Shown here in pieces: positions 1 through 5,036 of a DNA stretch of 5,036 nt (its first letter is position 1; every line of letters begins with the position of its first letter). Source of the DNA: SZUA-430 sp034440175 (lineage in GTDB: Bacteria; Pseudomonadota; Alphaproteobacteria; Micropepsales; Micropepsaceae); NCBI GenBank assembly GCA_034440175.1, contig JAWXBO010000233.1, positions 1 to 5,036 on the forward strand, given 5' to 3'. The notes beneath the pieces are model-generated. The model was not told where the DNA came from. It did no database searches and saw nothing but the letters and a program-made list of their open reading frames with translations. A program made the position numbers and the translations under genes.

Positions 1-309
1 CGATTTGGCGCGAGCGACGATTTCTTGCGGATCGGAGATGTCGGCCGGCGTGATCTTGTTCATCACCTCCAGCGCCGTATACCCCAGCATGCGCTCGGCA
101 CCGACGTTGAAGATCTGGATGACACCCTTCGCGTCGGTGGCAATGCTCGAGAAGTTGGCACTGTTGAAAATGGCGCTCTGCAGGGCGCCAGCCTTCAGCA
201 GCACCTCATCGGTCTGTCCGGGTGCTGTAGTGTCGGGGATGTCGGAAATACCGATGCGTTTGCCTGTTTCGTCGAGCCGGTCAGTGATGGTGTCGCCTGC
301 GTGTTGAAC
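1..309 (-). CDS. PAS-domain signalling protein, N-terminal part (probable sensor kinase), cut by the window edge
   Basis: The minus-strand frame from 309 to 1 is open and runs out of the window. It encodes a linker of about 40 residues followed by a PAS core. The core is recognisable from FSSIATDAKGVIQIFN, the helix motif AERMLGYTALEVM and the stretch ITPADISDP (about 180 down to 13). This PAS type is commonly found at the N-terminus of histidine kinases and other multi-domain sensors, where it senses a ligand or redox state or mediates dimerisation. The output domain lies beyond the edge, so 'kinase' is inference. The start is unresolved: an in-frame TGA lies at 312-310, and no ATG occurs between it and the PAS core. 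The first conventional alternative is GTG at 204, which has only a weak ribosome binding site. The residues upstream of 204 (for example TDRLDETGKRIGISD) still look protein-like, so 309 is given as the outer limit. An EcfG-type promoter lies upstream at 423-399. Confidence 0.8.
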
Positions 310-398
310 TCAAAGTGTAGGCCTATTCGCAGCCAAACGCACGACATTTCAATTTGGATAATCGACAGCGTCGGCAGGCCGGACGGCAGGATAATTTG

Positions 399-423
399 AA
401 CGTGCGCGGCGAGAAAAAGTTCC
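399..423 (-). promoter_or_regulatory. EcfG-type general stress promoter for the PAS gene
   Basis: On the minus strand, GGAAC (423-419) is followed after exactly 16 bases by CGTT (402-399). This is the EcfG/SigT consensus GGAAC-N16/17-CGTT of alphaproteobacteria. Transcription would start near 392 and read leftwards into the PAS gene, leaving a leader of roughly 80-190 nt depending on the true start codon. The match is seen directly; its use by EcfG is inferred. Confidence 0.75.
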
Positions 424-483
424 GGCGGCGGGATAAACATTTGTTAGTTCTGGCCGGCGCTTCGGATCAGCAAGTGTTCGAGC

Positions 484-508
484 GGAACCTTCGGTTGATC
501 GCGGGGTT
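484..508 (+). promoter_or_regulatory. EcfG-type promoter (one mismatch) for the Pro-rich membrane protein gene
   Basis: GGAAC (484-488) is followed after 16 bases by GGTT (505-508), one base off the CGTT -10 consensus. The predicted start near 515 leaves a leader of about 25 nt. That leader contains a strong Shine-Dalgarno (AAGGAGG, 527-533) placed 7 nt before the ATG at 541. The position relative to the gene and the identical spacing to the other sites in this window support it despite the mismatch. Confidence 0.6.
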
Positions 509-540
509 GTCTCTCGGCAAGTCCAAAAGGAGGATACGTC

Positions 541-837
541 ATGACTACCATCATTGAACGGCCCAGCGGCGGGAGCGACGGCAGTACCGGCGTGCTCGCC
601 CTGATCGTCGTATTGATCGCCGTTGCTGTGATCGCCATGTTTGCTTTTGGCGCGTTTGACCGGCGGCCCGTTGAAACGAATTTGACCATCGAAACACCGC
701 CTGCTGCAATGGCACCAACCGCGCCGATGGCACCCACAGCGCCGATGGCGCCAACGGCACCAACGGCACCGACAGCGCCAACGGCACCGCAGGCCGCACC
801 GGCCGACCCTGAACCGGCCCCCCCGCCGGTGGAATAA
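541..837 (+). CDS. Small single-pass membrane protein with Ala-Pro-Thr/Met repeat tail
   Basis: This is a 98-residue protein of unknown function. Residues 1-16 are polar. Residues 17-39 form one hydrophobic helix (VLALIVVLIAVAVIAMFAF core) that ends at D40-R41-R42. The rest is a low-complexity tail: residues 57-83 are repeats of the tripeptide (M/T)AP, followed by an acidic Pro-rich end (DPEPAPPPVE). The strong Shine-Dalgarno AAGGAGG (527-533) 7 nt before the ATG fixes the start. The Arg pair after the helix does not settle topology; a periplasmic tail is possible because Ala/Pro-rich stretches often act as extended envelope spacers. It is transcribed alone, from an EcfG-type promoter and ahead of two hairpins. 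The opposite strand is also open here (Gly-Ala-Val repeats), but this results from the GC-rich repeat. Similar small Pro-rich membrane proteins occur as hypotheticals in Rhizobiales, and I know of no assigned role. Confidence 0.8.
   Translation: MTTIIERPSGGSDGSTGVLALIVVLIAVAVIAMFAFGAFDRRPVETNLTIETPPAAMAPTAPMAPTAPMAPTAPTAPTAPTAPQAAPADPEPAPPPVE
709..789 (+). repeat. In-frame 9-bp tandem repeat coding (M/T)-Ala-Pro
   Basis: Nine consecutive units of 9 bases (variants of atggcacca or acggcaccg) encode Met/Thr-Ala-Pro repeats, residues 57-83 of the small membrane protein. The first units carry Met at every second position and later ones carry only Thr. This suggests expansion of two unit types. 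Because the unit is a multiple of three, gain or loss of units would change tail length without breaking the frame. Confidence 0.85.
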
Positions 838-850
838 TCAGTCGATCCGG

Positions 851-878
851 CCGCAGGTACATTCGTTCGTATCTGCGG
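851..878 (+). other. Strong hairpin just after the Pro-rich protein gene
   Basis: The left arm at 851-860 (ccgcaggtac) pairs with 869-878 (gtatctgcgg) over 10 bp with one G-T wobble, leaving an 8-base loop (861-868). It begins 13 nt after the stop codon and has no T-run behind it. On its own it is therefore more likely a transcript-stabilising stem, or the first part of a two-hairpin end, than a complete terminator. Confidence 0.55.
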
Positions 879-888
879 TCTGCGAGTC

Positions 889-936
889 CCGTCCTTGGCG
901 GCGTTTTTCGCCAGGGACGGTTCGCATTCTTTTGTT
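889..936 (+). terminator. Probable Rho-independent terminator of the Pro-rich protein gene
   Basis: A 12-bp stem is formed by 889-900 (ccgtccttggcg) and 909-920 (cgccagggacgg) with one G-T wobble and an 8-base loop. It is followed by a loosely T-rich stretch (921-936, including tcttttgtt). It lies between the stop at 837 and the next promoter at 950, the right place to insulate the two units. The T-tract is interrupted, so termination efficiency is uncertain. Confidence 0.6.
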
Positions 937-949
937 CGGCTCGCGGCGC

Positions 950-974
950 GGAACATTGGGGCGCAGTGTGCGTT
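950..974 (+). promoter_or_regulatory. EcfG-type general stress promoter for the cyclopropane synthase gene
   Basis: GGAAC (950-954) and CGTT (971-974) are separated by exactly 16 bases, a perfect consensus match. Transcription is expected near 981, giving a leader of about 35 nt before the ATG at 1015. This also argues against the longer open frame that reaches back to 895, because that start would lie upstream of the promoter. Confidence 0.8.
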
Positions 975-1014
975 TCCTTGTGACAGACCGGAGGTCTTGA
1001 ACAGGGGGGGTGTC

Positions 1015-2256
1015 ATGAAATCGCTTTTGGTAGGGATGTTTCGCCGTTTCGTGAAATCGGGACGGATTTCGATTGTCGGACCCGACGGTACGGTTGCCGA
1101 AGCCGGGGACCCAGCCGCACCGCCGATCATCATGAGGATTCACGACAAGCGGTTGGCGTTCGACCTGTTGTGCGACCCCCACATGGCATTCGGCGACGCC
1201 TACATGAATGGGCGCTTCACAATCGAGAATGGCGACATCGCCGATCTGCTGGACCTGATCACCAGGAATTTGGGTACGGGATTCGGCGGTGGTCATCTGG
1301 TATGGATTGCTCGCCTGCGCGCGTTTGGCCGGCGGTTTAACCGGCGCAATTCAGGGTCGCTTGCCAAGCGCAATGTGGCCCATCACTACGATTTGTCGGG
1401 TGGTCTCTATGACCTTTTTCTCGATCACGACAAGCAGTATTCCTGCGCGTTCTTTGAATCACCAAACGACACGCTAGAAACGGCGCAGCTCAACAAGAAA
1501 CACCGTATTGCGGCCAAACTCGCGCTCGAACCGGGACAGACAATCCTGGATATCGGATCGGGTTGGGGTGGATTGGGAATATTTCTCGCCTCGATCGCTC
1601 CGGTCGATGTCACGGGCGTGACGCTTTCAACCGAGCAGCTCAAAGTTGCAAATGCCCGCGCGGAAAGCATCGGCGTAGGCAATCGCGTCCGGTTCCGTCT
1701 CGAAGACTATCGCAGCCTCAAAAGCAAATTCGACCGGATTGTCTCAGTGGGCATGTTCGAACATGTCGGACCCAGTCACTACGACGAGTACTTCCAGCAG
1801 ATCGCGCAGCTGCTCGACGACGACGGGGTTGCACTCGTTCACTCGATCGGCCGCAGCGACGGGCCCGGCACAACGAACCCGTGGATCGCCAAGTACATTT
1901 TCCCAGGCGGTTATGTGCCCGCGCTGAGCGAAGTGCTGCCTGCGGTGGAGCGGGCAGGGCTCATCGTTACGGACATTGAAATTCTGCGCCTGCATTATGC
2001 GAAAACACTTGCCGAATGGCGACGCCGGTTCACCGCCAATCGGGAACGCGCGAAGCGCCTTTACGACGAGAAATTCTGCCGCATGTGGGAGTTCTATTTG
2101 GCAGGCGCCGAAATGGCATTTCGCCACCAGGGTCAGATGGTGTTCCAGATGCAGCTAACGAAGAGTGTCGACGCGTTACCGATCATGCGCGATTACATGA
2201 TGCCGGTCAGCACAGCGGCGCAAACGCGTGCAAATGATGCAGCCCGGAATTTTTGA
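1015..2256 (+). CDS. cfa: Cyclopropane-fatty-acyl-phospholipid synthase (SAM-dependent)
   Basis: The 413-residue protein adds a methylene bridge from S-adenosylmethionine across double bonds of unsaturated acyl chains in membrane phospholipids, a typical stress and stationary-phase membrane modification. Residues 1-115 are the family's N-terminal lipid-binding region (DPHMAFGDAYMNG at 54-66). The methyltransferase domain has SAM motif I ILDIGSGWGG (177-186) and SVGMFEHVG (244-252). The bicarbonate ligands known from E. coli Cfa (C139, E239, H266, I268, Y317) appear conserved as C144, E249, H276, I278 and Y328, so it should be active. The length is slightly above the 382 residues of E. coli Cfa. 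The ATG at 1015 is chosen because it lies downstream of the EcfG promoter and directly after a G-rich ribosome binding site (1003-1010); a GGAGGT at 990-995 is too far from it. The protein should be cytoplasmic and membrane-associated. A paralogous SAM methyltransferase acting on another lipid cannot be excluded. Confidence 0.92.
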   Translation: MKSLLVGMFRRFVKSGRISIVGPDGTVAEAGDPAAPPIIMRIHDKRLAFDLLCDPHMAFGDAYMNGRFTIENGDIADLLDLITRNLGTGFGGGHLVWIARLRAFGRRFNRRNSGSLAKRNVAHHYDLSGGLYDLFLDHDKQYSCAFFESPNDTLETAQLNKKHRIAAKLALEPGQTILDIGSGWGGLGIFLASIAPVDVTGVTLSTEQLKVANARAESIGVGNRVRFRLEDYRSLKSKFDRIVSVGMFEHVGPSHYDEYFQQIAQLLDDDGVALVHSIGRSDGPGTTNPWIAKYIFPGGYVPALSEVLPAVERAGLIVTDIEILRLHYAKTLAEWRRRFTANRERAKRLYDEKFCRMWEFYLAGAEMAFRHQGQMVFQMQLTKSVDALPIMRDYMMPVSTAAQTRANDAARNF

Positions 2257-2279
2257 GAGCGCCGCGCTCCGAAACGACC

Positions 2280-2489
2280 TCAGGACTGTTCGAGAATAGC
2301 CACCATTCGGTCGAGAGCAACGATCTTGGTCGATATCATGTCGCGCGTAGCCGCCGCGTCGGTGTCGGTCCACTGGTTCATATCGCGCAGCTCTTGCATG
2401 CGCGTCCGGTAATACTCGATGTGTCCCAAACGTTCTCCGGGGGTCATTCCGATAACGCTGCTCATCGCCAGCCGGCCAAATTTACGCAT
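2280..2489 (-). CDS. Small unknown stress-regulated protein, 69 residues
   Basis: I do not recognise this family. The 69-residue product begins with a basic stretch (MRKFGRLAMSS), contains the motif MTPGERLGHIEYYRTRMQEL (residues 15-34), and ends in a probable amphipathic helix (TKIVALDRMVAILEQS). It has no clear membrane segment, signal peptide or cysteine, so a soluble, mostly helical cytoplasmic protein is likely. It is supported as a real gene by GGAG 8 nt before the ATG at 2489 and by a perfect EcfG-type promoter at 2540-2516 that leaves a leader of about 20 nt. It converges on the cyclopropane synthase gene with only 23 bp between the two stop codons. No strong terminator is visible there, so the two transcripts may overlap at their 3' ends. 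Confidence 0.75.
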   Translation of the reverse strand: MRKFGRLAMSSVIGMTPGERLGHIEYYRTRMQELRDMNQWTDTDAAATRDMISTKIVALDRMVAILEQS

Positions 2490-2515
2490 CGATTATCTCC
2501 GCGGTTCCCGTTGAA

Positions 2516-2540
2516 AACGTGCCTTTCGGGATATGGTTCC
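2516..2540 (-). promoter_or_regulatory. EcfG-type general stress promoter for the 69-residue gene
   Basis: On the minus strand, GGAAC (2540-2536) and CGTT (2519-2516) are separated by exactly 16 bases. The predicted start near 2509 lies about 20 nt before the ATG at 2489, with a GGAG ribosome binding site between. Its -35 box faces away from that of the plus-strand promoter starting at 2548, with 7 bp between the two boxes. Confidence 0.8.
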
Positions 2541-2547
2541 GTGCACG

Positions 2548-2572
2548 GGAACTCTTTTTGTTGTGCCGCGTT
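2548..2572 (+). promoter_or_regulatory. EcfG-type general stress promoter for the hydrolase-DUF4105 operon
   Basis: GGAAC (2548-2552) and CGTT (2569-2572) are separated by exactly 16 bases. Transcription is expected near 2579, giving a leader of about 135 nt before the GTG at 2713. This excludes the in-frame ATG at 2533, which would not be on the transcript, as the start of the hydrolase. Confidence 0.8.
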
Positions 2573-2626
2573 GTCTCCTTGGATTTATCGGGTCCCCGCT
2601 CCCCGGAGCAAAAGTGGAATTAACTC

Positions 2627-2713
2627 ATGAATTTTGTTGTTTTTGCCGGGTTCCTTACCCTTTCCGGGTCATTTGCCAGTGGCATCTGCTATGCGGAAAA
2701 TGCTGGGTGTTAG
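2627..2713 (+). CDS. Possible leader peptide of 28 residues with signal-peptide character
   Basis: A short frame in the operon leader opens with ATG at 2627, preceded by GGA 8 nt upstream. It encodes 28 residues beginning MNFVVFAGFLTLSGSFASG and ending at TAG (2711-2713). The composition resembles a secretion signal with a hydrophobic core and an A-x-A-like end (CYAEN). The stop overlaps the proposed GTG start of the hydrolase as TAGTG, an arrangement typical of translational coupling. It may be a true small gene, a regulatory leader, or chance; nothing beyond position and composition supports it. Confidence 0.3.
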   Translation: MNFVVFAGFLTLSGSFASGICYAENAGC

Positions 2714-3903
2714 TGGGAACGTCGATCAAATCATGCGTCGCAGCGACAGCACTGTTGTTTGTCACCGCTTGCGTTGTGCCCAAAGATTTCGATACCGGCG
2801 GTGAAATTCGGGCGGTGCATGCGGGCATTACAACCTTGGCAATGCCAAAGACGGTCTACTTCGCAACCACGCGCTGTCAGGAGAACCCCAGCGCCGGTGC
2901 GCCGGGCACCAGGGAGGAGCTTTTTAGCAAACGTTGCTGGGACGAGGACCTCAAGAACGAAGAGATGCTGCGCCTGGGCTTCGGAATGGCCGACAGCGGC
3001 AAGGTCACTTGCGGTTCTGCGGCCGTTATGGTCATGCCGCCAAACGCAGACGCCGAGGCTGCGACCACAGTCGGCTTGCCGGTGTCGCTCAACTGCGGCG
3101 ATGATTTCTCAGTTTTGCGTCAAGCGGTACAGAACACGCGTTGCCGCTGCGCGCTGGTCTTCGTGCATGGCTACAACACCACCTTTGCTTTTGGCGTGAA
3201 GCGCCTAGCGCAGCTGGCGCTTGACTTGTCTTACGACGGCACACCAATCTTGTTCAGTTTCGCCGCCGCAGGACGTTTCGGCGACTACATCAACGACACC
3301 GAGGCGGGAGAACTTGCGGGGCCTGCACTTCATCGACTGTTGGTTGACTTGTCACGAAGCGACGCTGCGCACGCACCGTCCGTCGATGTCATCGCGCACA
3401 GCATGGGCGCACGGCTCACATTGCGCGCAATCAACGAAAGCAACGGACCGGCGCTGCGTTTTGTCGTGCTGGCAGCACCTGATATCGACACGACCGCCTT
3501 CCTGCACCTGGCCGGCAAGGCCTCTCCGCATGTCCGGCGTCTGACGGTGTACACCTCGAAATTCGACGTCGCCATGTCGGCATCAACGTCCATGCACTCC
3601 GGACGTTCGCGCGTCGGAGAAGGGCTGAGCGCTTCAGCAGCAAAGGATCTCTCTGGAACGGAAATTATCGATGCGACCGACAGGGCAACCGATCCTTACG
3701 CACATTCCTATTTCGCGGAGTCGAAGGTGATGGTCGACGATATTCGCGCTGCGTTGGCAGGCATCCCGGCGCCAGAGCGCAAACGGCTCATCTGCAATCC
3801 CGCCGGGTCACAATCCGTTGTCGTTTGCAAAATGCCCTGCCCGGAGGAGGCAACGTGCGGGCCCAGCTTCTATCAGCGCTCCCTGCATTGGCTGCTTGAT
3901 TGA
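2713..3903 (+). CDS. Lipoprotein-type alpha/beta hydrolase of the DUF900 family
   Basis: The 396-residue product is a predicted envelope serine hydrolase of unknown substrate. With GTG 2713 as start, residues 1-20 form a lipoprotein signal (one Lys, hydrophobic CVAATALLFV, lipobox VTAC with lipidated C20). The DUF900 features follow: VYFATTR (48-54), the oxyanion-loop FVHGYNTTF (150-158), nucleophile elbow AHSMG with S230, AAPDID with D257, and YAHSYF with H331 as likely catalytic His. The usual SWPS-type motif after the FVHGYN strand is replaced by FSFAAAG. Ten cysteines follow C20 (55, 75, 100, 128, 144, 146, 361, 372, 376, 382), unusual for a cytoplasmic protein and consistent with disulfides outside the membrane. 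The start is uncertain: GTG 2707 and GTG 2614 (behind GGAG, 2605-2608) are in frame, but 2614 would put a Cys-rich 33-residue extension before the signal. The gene is first in an operon with the DUF4105 gene. Esterase/lipase activity is inference from the fold. Confidence 0.8.
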   Translation: MGTSIKSCVAATALLFVTACVVPKDFDTGGEIRAVHAGITTLAMPKTVYFATTRCQENPSAGAPGTREELFSKRCWDEDLKNEEMLRLGFGMADSGKVTCGSAAVMVMPPNADAEAATTVGLPVSLNCGDDFSVLRQAVQNTRCRCALVFVHGYNTTFAFGVKRLAQLALDLSYDGTPILFSFAAAGRFGDYINDTEAGELAGPALHRLLVDLSRSDAAHAPSVDVIAHSMGARLTLRAINESNGPALRFVVLAAPDIDTTAFLHLAGKASPHVRRLTVYTSKFDVAMSASTSMHSGRSRVGEGLSASAAKDLSGTEIIDATDRATDPYAHSYFAESKVMVDDIRAALAGIPAPERKRLICNPAGSQSVVVCKMPCPEEATCGPSFYQRSLHWLLD

Positions 3904-3912
3904 GACGTAAGC

Positions 3913-4962
3913 ATGAAAGGCCAGGAATTTTCCATTACAGTCCGCGTGCTCCTGGTTCTCGCCTTGGTGGTAAGTGCCGGCTTTGCAGCGGGCGTTTTGT
4001 GGTACCAGGGTCCTGAGGCATGGCTCATTCGCACCGCTCTGATTGGTGTATGGTTTGCGTTCACCGTCTCCTGCGCGGTTTGGCTGTTTCGCGGGACAGG
4101 CGGTCGCGCTCTGATTGTCTATGGAGCTGCCTTTGCAGCGCTCCTATTGTGGTTTGCCCTTATCGAACCGCGCAACGACCGCCTCTGGTCGCCCGAGATG
4201 GCGCGTACGCTTACCTATACGCATGATGGCAGTAGCATTGTCGTATCCAACCTTCGCAACTTTGCCTGGACGGGTCCCGCAGCAGCGGTCGAACGCTGGG
4301 AAGTGCGTCGCTACGACCTGAGCGCCCTCAAATCCGTCGACGTGCTCTCGCTCTATTGGAAGGGGCCGCGCATCGCGCACACCTATTTCAGCTTCGTGTG
4401 GTCGAACGGTGAGGCGCTTTCGATTTCAGTCGAGATCCGCAAGGAAATGGGTGAGGCCTATTCCCCGATCGGTGGTTTCTTCAAAGCCTACGAGCTTTCG
4501 ATCCTGGCCGGCGACGAGCGCGACTTCTATGGCTGGCGCATCTTCTTCCCGAAAGAAGACATTCAACTCTTCCGCACCCGTGCAACGCCACAAGAGGCGC
4601 GCACGCTTCTCTTGGCGCTACTGGATAGTGCGAACGAATTGGCTAAGGCGCCTGTCTTCTACAACACGCTCACTGAAAACTGCACCACTGAAGTCTGGAT
4701 GCTTACCGAAGCGCTCGGCGCCGGGTCTCCAAGCGACCTGCGCATCCTGGCGTCAGGATATCTGCCGGAGTTTCTTTACGACCTGACGATTCTCGACACC
4801 GCGCGCCCGCTGACGGTCCTGCGCGATCAAGGGCGCATACTGCCTGCCGCACGCGTGGCGGTCGGCCGTGGCCTTGTGGGTCCTGCATTCTCGAAAGCTA
4901 TCCGCCAAGGCGTGCCGCCATTTTCGACCATGCTCGACAAACCGGGGGATAGATTCCACTGA
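3913..4962 (+). CDS. Membrane protein with DUF4105 (Lnb N-terminal-like) domain
   Basis: The 349-residue protein has three hydrophobic helices at about 9-31, 37-58 and 66-84, followed by a large soluble domain (about 95-300), probably periplasmic. That domain carries DUF4105 (PF13387, Lnb N-terminal periplasmic domain) signatures: NLRNFAW (113-119), YDLSALKSVD (134-143), YWKGPRIAHTYFSF (148-161), SVEIRKEMGEAYSPIGGFF (172-190) and FYNTLTENCTT (249-259). His156 and Cys257 are the conserved candidate catalytic pair of a papain-like cysteine fold. As I recall, Lnb proteins containing this domain have been linked to bacterial lipoprotein N-acylation; that function is not established for this alphaproteobacterial type. 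The ATG is 9 bp after the hydrolase stop with only a weak ribosome binding site, so translation is probably coupled to it. Pairing with a lipoprotein hydrolase suggests a shared envelope lipid or lipoprotein substrate, but this is inference. Confidence 0.82.
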   Translation: MKGQEFSITVRVLLVLALVVSAGFAAGVLWYQGPEAWLIRTALIGVWFAFTVSCAVWLFRGTGGRALIVYGAAFAALLLWFALIEPRNDRLWSPEMARTLTYTHDGSSIVVSNLRNFAWTGPAAAVERWEVRRYDLSALKSVDVLSLYWKGPRIAHTYFSFVWSNGEALSISVEIRKEMGEAYSPIGGFFKAYELSILAGDERDFYGWRIFFPKEDIQLFRTRATPQEARTLLLALLDSANELAKAPVFYNTLTENCTTEVWMLTEALGAGSPSDLRILASGYLPEFLYDLTILDTARPLTVLRDQGRILPAARVAVGRGLVGPAFSKAIRQGVPPFSTMLDKPGDRFH

Positions 4963-5036
4963 TATGGTGTGCATGCGGGATCGTTACCAAATATAGAGTT
5001 TTGCTTAATTTCACGTCGCTGGATATAGCCTGACTA

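Noticed and set aside
5..399. Plus-strand open frames at 5-307 and 25-399
   Set aside because: They are antisense to the clear PAS-domain coding sequence and show no recognisable protein features.
895..1014. Forty-codon N-terminal extension of the cyclopropane synthase
   Set aside because: The EcfG promoter at 950-974 lies inside it and it starts within the terminator stem. The ATG at 1015 has a ribosome binding site and matches the expected start of the family.
444..1133. Long minus-strand open frame of 229 codons with Gly-Ala-Val repeats
   Set aside because: It lies antisense to the Pro-rich protein gene and to the start of the cyclopropane synthase gene. Its repeats mirror the 9-bp repeat on the plus strand. 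It crosses the terminator and a promoter and has no recognisable domain.
2043..2067. Further GGAAC sites on the plus strand at 2043 and 2716, and on the minus strand at 2508
   Set aside because: None has CGTT at 16-17 bases downstream, and the 2043 and 2716 sites lie inside coding sequence.
2257..2269. Small inverted repeat gagc...gctc between the convergent stop codons
   Set aside because: The stem is only 4 bp and no T-run follows in either useful direction, so it is too weak to call a terminator.
2533..2712. Longer hydrolase frame starting at ATG 2533
   Set aside because: The start lies upstream of the promoter at 2548-2572 and overlaps the divergent promoter. The added sequence would place about 60 odd, Cys-rich residues before the lipoprotein signal.

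Overview
The window looks like an alphaproteobacterial chromosome segment, probably Rhizobiales-like. The base composition is moderately GC-rich, gene order is compact, and the non-coding gaps carry repeated copies of GGAAC-N16-CGTT. That motif is the promoter signature of EcfG-type sigma factors (SigT, RpoE2, EcfG), which drive the alphaproteobacterial general stress response under PhyR and NepR control. The genus cannot be fixed from the sequence.

Layout. Positions 1-309 (minus) hold the N-terminal part of a PAS-domain signalling protein that runs off the left edge. Positions 310-540 are a divergent intergenic region with one EcfG-type promoter per direction. Positions 541-837 (+) encode a 98-residue single-pass membrane protein with an Ala-Pro-Thr/Met repeat tail. 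Two tandem hairpins follow (851-878 and 889-920); the second looks like a terminator. A third EcfG promoter (950-974) precedes a cyclopropane-fatty-acyl-phospholipid synthase gene (1015-2256, +). A convergent 69-residue unknown gene (2280-2489, minus) shares a 223-bp divergent control region with the last unit. The -35 boxes of the two promoters there sit back to back, 7 bp apart. The last unit is a two-gene operon: a lipoprotein-type DUF900 alpha/beta hydrolase (about 2713-3903) and, 9 bp later, a three-helix membrane protein with a DUF4105 (Lnb N-terminal-like) domain (3913-4962). The last 74 bases (4963-5036) are AT-rich and show no gene, terminator or EcfG motif that I can support.

How it may work together. 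Every transcription unit visible here has its own EcfG-type promoter at a sensible distance: four perfect matches and one near match. The genes therefore read as a small general-stress-response island aimed at the cell envelope. It contains a sensor, a Pro-rich membrane protein, a membrane-lipid cyclopropanation enzyme, a small unknown protein, and an envelope hydrolase paired with a possible cysteine-dependent acyl-transfer or hydrolase enzyme. The promoter sites are seen directly in the sequence; joint regulation and a shared envelope role are inference.
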